Notes: a model not told the origin generated them from the letters alone. 64,000 nt of DNA from Epiperipatus broadwayi (GCA_028023455.1 JAQFVV010006544.1:312001-376000); one strand, 5' to 3'. Counted from the stretch's first letter, positions 1 to 11,757 are shown. Translations and numbers: made by a program.

Positions 1-100
1 AATTAAAAGTAGAATAGCATAGAATTTACTGTTTTATCGCATGCTACTTTGAGAGCCACAAGATTCCAATAGGTTATAAAAGAGACATTTCTTTGAGTTA

Positions 101-266
101 AAACAGGCAAAACTCTCCATACAGTAGTGCCACTCAGTGCCAACCAGAGTAATCAATGGATGCCAGAAGGCTTGGCACTGAGTGGCTCTATTGTATGGAG
201 AGTTTTGCCTGTTTTAATAACAGATATGTGCTAGCATAGGAATAGTGATCATGTGATGTTTAGTGG
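101..266 (+). mobile_element. Short copy of hammerhead/hairpin retroposon family (copy E1)
   Basis: A 166-bp insertion that begins AAAACAGGCAAAACTCTCC and whose second half repeats that start in reverse complement, so the first ~115 bp fold into a hairpin. A ~50-bp asymmetric tail ending in GATCATGTGATGTTTAGTGG follows. It is flanked by a perfect 12-bp duplication, TTCTTTGAGTTA, at 89-100 and 267-278. The middle part carrying the ribozyme in longer copies is deleted here. Variable-length duplications and a one-sided tail argue for retroposition rather than a cut-and-paste MITE. Confidence 0.8.
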
Positions 267-278
267 TTCTTTGAGTTA

Positions 279-2554
279 GTTAGAGAATTATTTAGTTGCC
301 TGAAAATATGTAAGATGTATAAAATGTAGGGGTGAGACATACCAATTTAGATCTCTAAGCCTAAACTATTATCCATATTTCATTTCTGTTTGACAACCAT
401 ATTATATAGTCTGTGAAATAGAAAACAAAACCATTTGGAATTTCATTCTATAAATAAAAATTTTTCTTATTGATTTGTTATATCTGCTTGATAGTGATTT
501 CATATATAATTTAAATCTAAATTTGTTTGCGGTTCTAAATTGTTTGCAATTCTTTATAAGTTTGACAATATATGTACATTCTACATAGAATTGATACTGG
601 GTCTAAATAAAGTAAGTGGACCAATGAGCACATAGAAAATAAATACTTTAAATACTTAAAATTGGAAAATAATTCTTAAATACTTAATTGTTCAAGTAAA
701 AACTTTTAATATTTGCATTAAAGTTTGATGAACATTTTATTTTCTAGATTGTTCATGCTAATATATATATAAAAGTAAAAGATACATAATCCTAACATAT
801 ATTTGAGTACTTTGTTATAAATGTTTGATCTTATAATTAATCTTTGCCATGATCCATTTTTTAAAAATAATTTATCAGCACTGATAAGAGATAATGATTT
901 TAAAGTATCACTGAAATATTTTTATATGAGTTAAATTACTGCATTTGTATAAACCATTTCCCTACTTGTAAAATATCTCCCTCGGAAATTCTTAATTATT
1001 AAAAAAAGTATATTGGTTATGAAATCATTGGAAATTGTATTATATTTATATAATTTTTTATTTCAGGACATATTTAAAAGAAAATGATTTTTTTTAAAAT
1101 TTTGTTTAAAATTAAATAAATAATGTAATTAAAAAAAGGGGGCAAAGAAAAAAGAAAAGAGAAGAAAAAAGGGTTTAGTTAAAATTGTACTGTGTAATAA
1201 TTCTATATTGTAATTTTTTTTTTTGAAATGCTTTAATTTTAGCAACTTTTGTATAAAGAATTTAAGACTAAACAAGAAAGTAAATCTTTCATAGTGTGTG
1301 AGCATGTACAGATAATTTTTAGTTGAAAGTTTCAATAAACTTTTTTGTTAAAAAAATCTTTTCATATTAGTTTTTCAATATTTTCTGTTAATGAATTTTT
1401 CATTTTTGCTTGCCATTTGATAACAGTATTAATGTGATGTACATTAAATAGTTCTTCTGAGGAAAGAAGATGTTCATAGAAAATACTATTTCCTTAATAT
1501 TTAATATTGTTTACATTAAAAACATAAAGCTAAACTAGTCAATAAATAATCAAAATTACCCCAAATTCACAATTCAACCAGCCTAACCAAGAAAATAAAT
1601 TCTAAAACACTACCAATGGTTTCACTAAACTACGAGCAGAATTCTCAAATGTAAAGAACTACAAAATAACAACATATTTCAGCTAAACATTACCCATAAT
1701 TCCATTTGCTTCCCATACACCCCTTAAATATTAAAAAAACTTTTACATAAAAATATGGTTAGATATTAATATCTTAGTTCTGTTTTATATATCCATGAAA
1801 AAGATACAGGCCACACTATTAATTTTGCTGAAGCTATGGTTGTCTTCTTTGAGCGAACCTTTATTACTAAAAATTTATGATTCTGAAGCAATTAATTTAT
1901 TTAAAAGTTCTTTTAATATTAAACGTATATGGAAAGTGGAATTGTGGGTAATTATTAGCTGAAATATGTTGTTATTTTGCAGTTCTTTACACTTGGGATG
2001 TCTGCTTGTAGCAGTGAAACCATTGGTAGTGCTTTAGAGTTTATTTTTTTGACTAATCTGGTTGAAGTGTGAAATCTGGAATAATTTTGTTAATGTTATT
2101 TGTATTATTTCACTGGTGAAAAGGAACACCCTCAAGCGTATATATAGATAATAGGTCAGAGATTGTTATGCTGCTATTATTTTTCCACTAAGCAATTTTC
2201 AGTAGTATACTCCTATATATTTAAGATCTAATACTTTAGAATTTTTTAAGATTTAAATTTGTTTCATGGGCTTTAGATGCAATGTCAAAATAATAATTCA
2301 AGATTTCATGTATGATATTTTTTAATTTAATAACAATTGGTATAGTAAAACTCCCAAAATCCTTTTTGATGCAATGAAAGTAATATATAGATTTAAAAAA
2401 AGTATTAGGATTCTGTTGAATAAACAGATATGATAATGATAAAAAAATTAACAAGATTGAATTTAAGAGCATATTTATTTTACTAATTCATTTATAATTG
2501 ATAAAAATATTCAGTTTATTAAGATTAAAATAGCATTTTATAAACTTTAAAAAT
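279..2554. other. Gene-free AT-rich stretch
   Basis: No convincing exon or element was found on either strand. Homopolymer runs and short spurious reading frames dominate. Some weak inverted similarity is seen (for example around 1560-1720 against 1925-2050), but not enough for a defined element. Confidence 0.5.
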
Positions 2555-3720
2555 AGAAAGACTGCAGATCCTAATGGGATCTCTGAAGACATTTTAAAAT
2601 ATTCTTATCATAAATTATTTTCAAAACTATAGGATTTTTTTATTTAATTTATAAACACTTGAAATCCATGAAATTGCACCATGTAAGGATGCTTCTATTA
2701 TTTTCAAATCACAAAAAGTAAAATATTTTCAAAAATTTTGATTATAGTATCTATAATCATAAATAAATGGATAAACTATGAATGATTTTTGTTGAAAACA
2801 AATGCAAAAAAAGTGTTATAAGTAAAAGCAAAAGTATGCTTTCTAAGATGCATTTGTCAATTTAATCAAGGCATCTGACTCTTAATTGAAAAGATTTATA
2901 ACAATGTCAAAAAGTAGTTAACTGTCTATGGAAATTTGTTCATAATATATTGCTTGTTATATGCTTCCTCTTGTATTACAAAAAAGAAATGCAAAGTTAA
3001 AGAGAGAAATATATATCAAATTTCAACTTTCTTTTTGATTTTTATGATAGTAGCTCTTGGATCAGTTTATAGGTAGTTTCATTAATCGTGCATTGAATAT
3101 AAAATATGTGTCCACAGTGAAATTTTCTATTTGAACCAATTAAATGCAAAAATAAAAGCTTCATTCTCTTGATTTCTAGATTTACATTATATTGATGATT
3201 GTGTTATTTTTGGCAATTCAAATTATGATATACAGAATGTTCTTAATATTTTCAATGCACTCTATAAAAAATAAATTTGTTTTAGTAAATAAGATTTAAA
3301 ATAACTCAATTATTGTATTACCAAATGACGAGGGATGGGGGGGGGGGGCAGTGAGAACAAATTAAACAACTTTTAGTTTTGATTTTTATTCTCTTAAAAA
3401 TATTGATTAGTTAAATATCTTAGAAATTTTTAGGCAGAAAGGTATTTAGATATTGAGATGCTACATAGATATAAACATGCTGTCATTGCATTTAACAAAT
3501 TAAATGAAAGTATTTTACCATGAAGATAAAACCACTTCAGATAAATTAGTTGTGCATAAAATCATGAAACCTGTCAAATTTATTTAATGGAAATGAGACA
3601 TGGCTCTTATTGATGTAATGTAAAAAACTAAAAAAAAAAGAATGTTCAGTAATATTCTAAAAATATGTTTGCAAGATCATGAGATTAATCAGTATATTTT
3701 TCTGATGAAAAACATACTGA
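2555..3720 (+). pseudogene. Old non-LTR reverse transcriptase fragment, different from the RTE family
   Basis: The plus strand translates, with many stops and frameshifts, into recognisable reverse transcriptase pieces in order. They are a TADPNGISEDILKYS block (compare A-G-P-D-G-I in LINE RTs) near 2560-2610, the catalytic box YIDDCVIFGNS near 3190-3225, an aligned NVLNIFNALYK stretch after it, and a C-terminal part with NGNETWLL and KICLQDHEIN near 3590-3690. The last resembles the GSETW and WQD/N region of CR1/Jockey-like or RTE-like elements. It differs clearly from the intact RTE copies elsewhere in this window. It is a decayed insertion and non-functional. Confidence 0.6.
3337..3348. 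repeat. Poly-G run
   Basis: A run of about a dozen G residues inside the decayed RT fragment, unusual in such AT-rich DNA. It is a likely slippage site. Confidence 0.7.
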
Positions 3721-4507
3721 CATTTAATCCAAAAGGGTAGAATTCAGTAGTAGCACATTCTGAGTAATAGTCTTTCTAATTAAAAATTTTAAAGTGAACT
3801 AGACTACAGCTGTTGTTGTAAAATTATATTAAATTTATATTACAAAGATTGTTTCAAAAATACTTTAATAAGATAGAATATCAATGAATATATGACTAAA
3901 GATAGAATACATTAGAGAACTACAATATTAAAAAAAAATAATGAAAGAAGAAACTATATGACTATCCTAAAACTCATCTGAAACTTATTGCTCTTATTAT
4001 AATTCATTCATTTTTTTTTTGTTCTGGCAATAAGATAGCCATATCTGTTTATATATTTTCCATCTTGGGCAAAAAAATTTTGAAATGATTTTGAATGCAA
4101 ATGACATAGTATTATTTTCATTTTCTAGCTTTTTCACAATCGCTTCAGCACTTTTTCTTACAGATTCATGTTTATAAAAAATATCAAATAATAAAGTAGC
4201 ATTAATGAATCTTAACTATCAAATGATAGCCATTTCATATCAAATACATTTTTAATGCAATGTGCCAAAACAATGTATTTCTCAAATGCCTGGTTATGTT
4301 GACTTATAAAGACAAAGGATGCATTTTCAAAATTATTACATATGTCATTTATCTTAAGATCTAGCTTGACATTGAAATTTTCAATCTGACGGATTCTAAT
4401 TTATCAAAAAAAAAAAAACATTACATGACTATCTACAATTACTTTCATTCTTATTAAACCACTAAAATCACATGAGTGCCATTCTTTATGCTTACCCAAG
4501 CTGTTAA
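3721..4507. other. No gene seen
   Basis: AT-rich sequence with homopolymer runs. No exon, RNA gene or element boundary could be supported. Confidence 0.4.
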
Positions 4508-4615
4508 CGCAAAGGCAAAACTATACATACAATAGCACCATTTAGTGCATCCTTCTTGCATCCCTTGATAACTCTGGCTTGCATTGAGAGGTGTGGAGAG
4601 TTTTGTCTCTATATA
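4508..4615. mobile_element. Decayed short copy of the hammerhead/hairpin family
   Basis: Starts AAAGGCAAAACTATACATAC and ends GGTGTGGAGAGTTTTGTCTC. These are degraded forms of the paired ends AAAACAGGCAAAACTCTCC and GGAGAGTTTTGCCTGTTTT, with the internal words CTCTGGCTTGCA shared with other copies. No ribozyme core remains. Confidence 0.55.
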
Positions 4616-5104
4616 CTTTCATTCTTCACTGTGAGCAGTAATTCATTTTATTAACACTTTTCCAGACCCACCTTTTATAAGCTTGAATAAACATGGAGAC
4701 TAATATCATATCCAAATCCTCAAATTAGTTACTGGTTATTTAGCCTTTATTAACAAGAATGATTGAATAGTTAATTGCCATGCCTAATTTAATTGTTTAA
4801 AGAAAAACAGGAAATTCTTATGATGCTTTGTTTGGTTTACACTATTCTCACTAATGGATTAAAGGTACCTACAGTTCGATAAAACGGTGCTTGTATTATA
4901 TATAAAGATACCATTGGATGGCGCCGTTTTCACGCTAGAACTATAAAATATGAACATTCACAGGCCGTTGATTTTAATAATTTTTCTGTGCTTTTTTGTA
5001 ATGCGAAAATAAAAACAAAACAAAATCGTCTTTTTTAAATATTATTTTTTATTAACGTATACAATTTAAATGATAATAATAAATGTAAAATAAAATCAAC
5101 AAAT

Positions 5105-5260
5105 TACAATTTGATTCGTGTTTTTTATATCGTATTACGGCTTTTTTTTTATCAATTTTCTATCGGATATTTTTTTACCTGTGTTACGGCTTTTTTTTAA
5201 TAAATGTTCTAGCGGATATTTTTTTACTTGTATTACGACTTTTTTGTTGTTGTTTAACTA
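5105..5260. repeat. Short tandem repeat, TTACGGC / CGGATATTTTTTTAC units
   Basis: Three imperfect units of roughly 60 bp, each with a TTACG(G/A)CTTTTTT part and a CGGATATTTTTTTAC part. A little downstream (5293-5312) is TTAGGTTAGATTTAGGGTTAG-like sequence, too short to be called telomeric. Confidence 0.6.
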
Positions 5261-5789
5261 AAAAATAATAGTCGTAATAAAAGTAAAAGTCGTTAGGTTA
5301 GATTTAGGGTTAGTGTTCTGTTTGTTTGTAATGCTAAAATAAAAAAATTCAAAATTGTAACTGTACTCGGACAGAAGAAAGGAACTCAAACTTTTTTAAA
5401 CAACAACAAACACATACAAATGTCTTCTTTACTTATTAAACATGTTTATAATATTTGCTTTTTATTAAATTTACAAAAAAACCTGTATATTTGGACTTTT
5501 CTTACTGGATATTTTTTTCGTACCGCTCTTTTTTACTTCAAAAATATACAGATGGTAGAATCTTCTTTGTCTCGTGGAATGTTATTAACAGTACGTTACT
5601 TGACACGTTACCTAATTGAAACTCAATAAAAACATAGATATTTAACATTTTCCCAAATAAAAGTTCAATACAGTACGTTGTAAAAAGTCTTATAATTATT
5701 GTTTTAAAAAATCTGAACATTTCAATAGTTTAAAATAAAAAAAAATCCAATGAAAACAACATTTTAATACAATTCAAATACAAACTCTC

Positions 5790-6012
5790 TCATCAAGCCA
5801 TAATTATTTTATAAATTGTGCGAATTCGGAAAATGTATTTGCTGCTATGCGACATACATGCCGTAGTGCGACGCAACATAGGGGTTCTGCATTCTGTAGC
5901 ACAACAAAAAAGTTGTATTATAGAAAACGCGGGTTCGAACGTGTCGGCCGCGGAAACAGCATTTTTATGTGTTTTGGCGCGAAAACTGCGCCATAGAGCG
6001 GTGCCTTTAGCT
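5790..6012 (-). mobile_element. CpG-rich tRNA-derived SINE (candidate)
   Basis: Read on the minus strand, this stretch has a Pol III A-box-like word TGGCGCAGT near 5993 and a near-perfect B box, GTTCGAACC, near 5940, about 50 bp apart as in a tRNA gene. It is rich in CG and GC dinucleotides (GGCGC, CGCGG, GCGCC), unlike its flanks. The downstream body, up to the AT-rich end near 5790, has no tRNA structure, so this looks like a SINE with a tRNA-like head rather than a working tRNA. No target-site duplication was found. Long open frames on both strands here follow from the higher GC and are not taken as coding. Confidence 0.5.
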
Positions 6013-6211
6013 ATAAGATGAGTACCGATAAAACTGAATAGAACACACTCTTGCTGGATTACTGTCAGATCTACATAATAATATAAGTTAACATGGATTA
6101 AAAACAGGCAAAACTCACTATTAATATTGCCACACACAGCAAGCTAGAGTAATCAATGGATGCCAGAAGGCTTATGCATAAAATCCCCATCTATTGCCTA
6201 CTCATCCAATA

Positions 6212-6253
6212 TCCCGAGACTAGTTTCTGGCTTATGGCCTTCATCAGTGAGGA
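6212..6253 (-). ncRNA. Type I hammerhead ribozyme motif, intact core
   Basis: On the minus strand in order: TCCTCA (stem I), CTGATGA, stem II (GGC-CATAA-GCC inside an A/A pair), GAAAC, TA, GTC (cleavage after C), TCGGGA (stem I). All catalytic core bases are present. Stem I has one C/C mismatch at its second pair. Confidence 0.65.
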
Positions 6254-6289
6254 GCCTTGGATCTGAAAGTACTGCACCTAGATCTAGGC

Positions 6290-6331
6290 TCCTCACTGAT
6301 GAAGGCCATAAGCCAGACACTAGTCTGGGGA
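6290..6331 (+). ncRNA. Hammerhead ribozyme motif, core mutated
   Basis: Same 42-nt layout as the minus-strand motif of this element, with a fully paired stem I (TCCTCA with TGGGGA) and the GTC site. The invariant GAA reads GAC (core A14 changed to C), which should abolish cleavage. Confidence 0.65.
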
Positions 6332-7184
6332 TATTGGATGAGTAGGCAATAGATGGGGATTTTATGCACAAGCCTTTTGGCATTCATTATTTACTCTAGC
6401 TTGCTGTTTGTGGCAATATATATAGTGAGTTTTGCCTGTTTTAACAATAGTTATACACAAGCATAAGAGGTGATGGTCTTGTGATGTTTATTGGCTTAAC
6501 GTGGATTTAAAATATTAAGGATAAGCGAATTTCCATATTATTAGATTAACAGTAAAAAACAAGTGAAGATAATTGTTGATTGTGGACAAGTAAATTTAAT
6601 GCTCTCATGTGTTTACCATTTCCAGTGCAATGATATTCTTGGAAAATTGAGCATTAAAATTGAAGAATTTTGAAGAAGAAAAAAAGATAGCATTCCTTTT
6701 CACATCTTTTAAATACTGTTCCTCTGATTTTACTATTACTTCATGAAAGTTCATGCTGTTCATCTGAAATAAAAGAAAGATAACTTTTTTTTTTTTGATA
6801 TCCAGTAAACAATGCCATAGTGGCCTCACTATCCCTTAAGAATAGATTACACTATTCGCTGTCAACATCCCATATTTAGTTGCCAGATTTTGATATTTGT
6901 TTATTTGATAAAAAAGCTTTTCACTCCGTATCGAAACAGCTTCATTATCTACTTCTATCATTAGAATCTTTAATTTTTCTTCCCAGATCAGAAATAGTTT
7001 TGTCTCATACATTTATTGCATTTACCAATAATATTACTCTTAAGCTTCTTTAGAATTACTAATTCAGTTTAAGCAAAAAATAAAGTGTTAATTATTTAAG
7101 CAGTTGCCTTGTAAAATTAGAACAAAACAATTAGTAAACTTACATTCTATAAAAGTAAAAATAAATTTCAAAGCAAACTCTTAC

Positions 7185-7377
7185 TTTTAATAAATACTGT
7201 TCTTGAAGAAAGGAGCGATCAAAACTAACATTATGACCCACAATAACTTTTTCATTCCATTCTGCAGATGATTTAACAAAATTTGATTTATTTTCTAATG
7301 GGATGAGATCTTGAAGACTCTTTTTTTTTGACCAATTAATTTTTTTTTCAATGATGCACTCACTACACCAGGAATAC
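7185..7377 (-). CDS. POLG: DNA polymerase gamma catalytic subunit, coding exon 2
   Basis: Minus-strand exon of the mitochondrial replicative DNA polymerase. The acceptor AG lies at 7379-7378 after a T-rich tract, and the donor GTAAGA starts at 7184. The first base completes the Trp codon split by intron 1. The 64 following codons are open and contain YSWCS at the start, the block LQDLIPLE, and exonuclease motif II VGHNVSFDR, whose Asp (about residue 236 of the joined protein) is a metal ligand of the 3'-5' proofreading site. Family knowledge places these blocks directly after motif I, which is in the upstream exon. The exon ends in phase 0 after QYLLK. The next expected block (the LDTM region) was not found between here and position 1, so later exons probably lie outside the window. 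Confidence 0.93.
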
Positions 7378-8102
7378 CTTAAAGCAAAAAATATAAATAT
7401 TTGATCAATAGTTTATAATAAAAAAATTTCATCAATAAAAAAACTTTTTTTTAAAAAAAAAAAACTTGATGTGTTTTTATTTTATTACAATGACATATTT
7501 CAAATATTTCTAATTATCCATTACTCTTACCTATAATATTTAGTTAAACAAATAATTAAAAATACATAAAGCAAATATTATTGTATAAATAATTTTGTAT
7601 TTAGTTTTTTTTATTACTTTTTACATTTGCTGAAAATCATACGTTTATGTCTATATCTCTGAAAATGATTTAAGTAGTAATTATTGAATGATAGATAAAT
7701 TATAAATGGTCTACAATCATATGTATATACAATAGGAATACAGCTATATGGATAACCTCTTTGTAATAAATAAACACTATAAGGTATTGTTACATAAATC
7801 GAGACCCATTATTCAAAATATATTCATTAACATATATTAAATATGCCAAAATTATTAATGTGTAATCATCAGAATATTCATTGTTAATCAACTCTATAAA
7901 TGTATGTAAACTTAAAAAACCAATTCCTGGTAATACCACAGAGCTTTCATGAAGATGATAATTTCCAGAATCATATAAAATCTATACACATACACATAGT
8001 CAGTTATCATCCTCAAATGTTTAATTTCAAGCAAAGTACTTTAGAGACATATAAAGAATATATACGCACAAGATGTATGGACTAAAATAGATATATAAGA
8101 TT

Positions 8103-10479
8103 CATCATCATCAACCATTATCAATCCACTGCAGGATGAAGGTCTCTCCAAGTTTAATCCATCTTCTCCGATCTTTAGCCTCCCTTTTCCACAACACCCC
8201 TGCACACTTTCTTATTTCATCCATCCATCTCACATGTGGTCTCTTTCTGGGTCTTTTACAATCTCTTGAAATCCAGTTTAAAATTTCAATTGTCCATCTA
8301 TTATCATTTCTTCTAGCAATATGTCCAGCCCAACTCCATTTCAATCTTTTAATTTTTTCAATAAGGTCAGTAACACCTGTTTGTTGTCTTACCCATACAT
8401 TGCGTTTTCGATCTCTTCTTGTTACTCCCAACATACATCTCTCCATACTCCTTTGAGTGGTCTGAAGTCTCTGTATTGCTCTTCTATTAAGTGTCCAAGT
8501 CTCAGATCCATAAGTAAGAACTGGTAAAACACAATTGTTAAAAACCATTCTTTTCAAACACATAGGCATATTTCCTTTTAGTATCAAGTTATTTCTACCA
8601 AAAGCACTCCAACCAAGTTTAATTCTATGATTAATTTCCTCCATTATGTTTCCATCTGTATTAATAATCTGACCTAGGTATTTGTAACTGTTAACTTCTT
8701 CTAATTCTTCATAATCAATCTTTATTTTCATATTTTGAGCAAATCGATTAAACATTACTTTAGTCTTTTTAACATTTATCTTTAGTCCTACTTTTCTACT
8801 TTCATCTGCTAACTCCTGCAACATTTCCTGCAGCTCTGAAGCATTATTTGCAAAAACAACTACATCATCTGCAAAATCTAAATGACTTAATTACTCTCCA
8901 TTTACTTTCATTCCTTTAGTTTCCCATTTTAATCCACAAAATACTTCTTGCAGCACTGCTGTAAAAAGTTTTGGAGATATGGAGTAAACTTGCCTTACAC
9001 CTTTCTCAATGTTGATTTTTCCAGTATCATTATGTAATCTAATTGTTGCTGTTGCATTTTTATAAATATTCTTTAAAATATGACAATATCCTGGATCTAT
9101 ACCTTGATGATCCAATGCTTTAATCACTGAAGAAATGTGTATAAAATCGAATGCCTTTTCATAATCTACAAATCCAAAACATAATGACAACTCATATTCA
9201 TTTGTCCTTTCTATGACTTCTCTCAATACCTGGATATGATCTATTGTATTAAAACCACTTTTAAATCCAGCTTGTTCTCTTGGTTGGTGGAAATCCAAAG
9301 TTCTCTGTAGATGAGTTGTAATTATCTTGGTAAAAATTTTATATAAAACTGATAAAAGGCTGATAGGTCTGTAATTTCTAATATCTTCTTTATCACCTTT
9401 TTTAAATATTAATATTATTACTGCATTCTTCCAATCTTCCGGTACATCTTTATCATTTAGACATTTGGTATATAACTTTGCTAAAATTGTTTCTATTTCG
9501 TCACCTCCTTCTTTTAATATATCAATTATAATTCCATCATTTCCTGGAGCCTTTCCTTTCTTCATATATTTAATTGCATGTCTCACTTCTTCATTTAAAA
9601 TTCTGGGCAATTCGGAAGATGTAATAGATGTAGGAGGTACTTGTTCTTTATTACTATATAATTTTTGATAAAAATCTTCTACCAATTTCATGATGTCATC
9701 TCTCTTTTTAGTAATAATTCCATCTTTTTTTCTTATTGCAGATATAAATTTCCTACCAATACCAAAATCTTGTTTAACATTCTTGAGACTTTTATTTTCT
9801 TCTACAGCTTTCCTTGCTATTTCATAATTATACTTTCTTATATCATTTTCAACTCTTTTCCGTACCATTTTACAAAATTCGAGATATTCAATTCTTTTTA
9901 ATACATCATTTTTGTATATCTTCATATTCCTTCTTTTCTTCATAAATTCTCTAGTCTCAGTAGAAATTTTATTAGTCAATTGCTGCTTTTTTCTACCAGC
10001 TATCTTTGTTGCAGTTTTTAAAAGTGTATCAGTTATTTTCATATTAATTTCATTCAAATCTGAATCATGTTCAAAATCTCCTAACACTTGAAACCTATTT
10101 GTAAGTTCTAATTTAAATTCATTAGAATGTTTCTGAAGATTAGGAATATCAACTGTAAATATTGTTTTTCTCAATAATTTTTGTCTCTCTAGTTTTATAT
10201 TAACACGTAACTTACACCTTACTAATTGATGATCACTTCCTGTGTTAAATTTATTAAGAACATTACAATCTTGAAATATGTATTTCCTGTTAGTCAAAAT
10301 ATAATCCAATTCTGCTGTACCTTCATTTGGATGCTTCCATGTCCATTTCCTTTTAACATTTTTCTCAAGAAATGAATTCATAATATAAAGTTTTTCTTTT
10401 TCTGCAAACTCCTCTCTCATTTCTATTACCATAACCAAAATTACCTACAGCAATTTCATCTTTCATTTGTCTATGTATA
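8103..10479 (-). mobile_element. RTE-like non-LTR retrotransposon, 5'-truncated copy R1
   Basis: The element ends in a (TGA)n-type tail (CATCATCATC on the plus strand at 8103) and is cut off at its 5' end inside the endonuclease near 10473. A 10-bp duplication, ATATAAGATT, flanks it at 8093-8102 and 10480-10489. A few extra bases (about 10474-10479) sit between the 5' break and the duplication. It lies in POLG intron 1 in the same orientation as the gene. The near-identity of its protein to the other two large copies suggests recent insertion. Confidence 0.88.
8111..10438 (-). pseudogene. RTE endonuclease/reverse transcriptase, truncated, one internal stop
   Basis: One reading frame from 10438 to 8111 with a single in-frame TAA near 8891, where the other copies have Tyr in NGEYLSHLDF. 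The remaining endonuclease part starts near AEKEKLYIMN and keeps GSDH. Reverse transcriptase motifs follow in order: NYRPISLLS, EQAGFKSGF, DYEKAFD, then the catalytic FADD just beyond the stop, KTKVMFNRF, YKYLGQIIN, and the RTE-type C-terminal part with YGSETWTLNRR, WAGHIARR and RWMDEIRK. A further lesion is RQVYSISPK where the other copies have RQGDSISPK. It resembles the proteins often labelled endonuclease-reverse transcriptase or craniofacial development protein 2-like. It is not functional as it stands. Confidence 0.9.
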
Positions 10480-10489
10480 ATATAAGATT

Positions 10490-11336
10490 ATACATAGATA
10501 AATGAACTTAATGAAATATATAACAAATTTATTGAATAAATAAAATTTCTAAATAATAAATTATAAGAGATCATATATAAACATTACACTGTGCTATTTT
10601 GCTAAATAATATAGTCAAATCTTAATTAAATTGAACTAAGAATTTAATATTCTGTATTTTTAAAGTAACGGAATAAAATTAATGACAATTATTTTTAACA
10701 AATAAAATATTTTATAGTATAATTGTTGTTTAATAATTCACCAGTCCAGTAATCCATGAATTCATTTAAAATATAATTAAGCTGGTTTTTTAAACTATTG
10801 GTTGCTAAATTAAAGATTTGGTTATGAGATATGATATTTGATGGTTTAATGAAGTACATGAATGGAAAATGAAGAAGAAAAATGGCACAGACATACATGA
10901 ATATTTACAAATAATGTACAACAGGTATTAAACTGATATGACTAAAATGAGTTTTAATGATGATGAGTTAAACATATTTCACTATTTACTCTTGATTAAA
11001 ATATTATAAGCAAATAAACTAAAGAATTATCTACACAAATCTCAATACTGTTCTGCAGACAAATAAAATAAATCAGAATTAACTCAAACTAGACCGACTA
11101 CTTTTGTGACAAGCCACACCCCATCCTATCATTAATTATACACTAAAGTAACATATTAAACACCTAAAACTTTTCAAATTACACCTATAAGTGCTTTTAA
11201 GCATAGTTTTAAGTCATTAATAAAAAATGTTAAAAATTTCAAGTTATTTCATTTTTTTAAAAAATAAGATGACATCAGATGTTACTGATATAGTGCCAAA
11301 CCAGAAGGTTACAATATATATATATATATATTGTAA
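10490..11336. other. No gene seen
   Basis: AT-rich intron sequence with a (TA)n run near 11313-11330. No element boundary could be supported. Confidence 0.4.
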
Positions 11337-11757
11337 CTGAAAGAATAGAGAGAGGAAAAAGAGAGGAGGGATGAGGGAAGATGGAAAGAAAAGTTTAGAA
11401 ATGAAATAAGATAGAAAAGGAAAAGAAGAGTGAATGAAAATAAGATCTAGAAATGGAATTTCAGAGAGAGAAGAGGAAAAAGGAAAAGAAAAGGAAAAGA
11501 AAAGAAAAAAATGAGAGAGAAGAAAAGATGAAAAGAAATGAAAGAAACAAGAGATGAAATAATATGTAGTGGAGAGAAATAAAAGGAGACGAAAAAGAGA
11601 TGAAATGAAATGATTTGAAATGGATTAGATGATATGGATGATAGAAGAGGATTAGATGATATGAATGAGATGATAGAAGAAATGTAAAAGAGAAATGATA
11701 TGAAAATAAATGAAATAAAATAAGATGAAATGAGATGGGATGAAATGAGAGACTCTT
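11337..11757 (+). repeat. Polypurine tract
   Basis: About 420 bp in which the plus strand is almost only A and G, with scattered T in GATGA/AATGA words. Imperfect units such as GAAATGAGAT, GAAAAG and AGATGATA recur. It looks like a decayed purine-rich microsatellite. Strong strand asymmetry of this length can form triplex DNA and can hinder polymerases. Confidence 0.8.

Larger units (their letters stand above)
6100..6495 (+). mobile_element. Hammerhead/hairpin retroposon (copy E2)
   Basis: A 396-bp insertion between imperfect 12-bp duplications, TTAACATGGATT at 6088-6099 and TTAACGTGGATT at 6496-6507. The two arms (6100-6275 and 6285-6437) are reverse complements with few mismatches. A ~58-bp tail ending GTGATGTTTATTGGC lies outside the right arm. 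Each arm holds one 42-nt hammerhead motif, on opposite strands. The 61-codon frames in both directions are products of the palindrome, not genes. Confidence 0.85.

Noticed and set aside
5293-5312. Telomere-like TTAGGTTAGATTTAGGGTTAG
   Set aside because: Only about three imperfect units, far too short for an interstitial telomere array.
5420-5629. 69-codon frame (plus) and overlapping 60-codon frame (minus)
   Set aside because: Hydrophobic AT-rich composition without family features, next to a tandem repeat.
6160-6383. 61-codon frames on both strands with nearly the same peptide
   Set aside because: They are mirror images caused by the palindromic arms of the hammerhead element at 6100-6495, and similar frames recur at 57470-57819 for the same reason.
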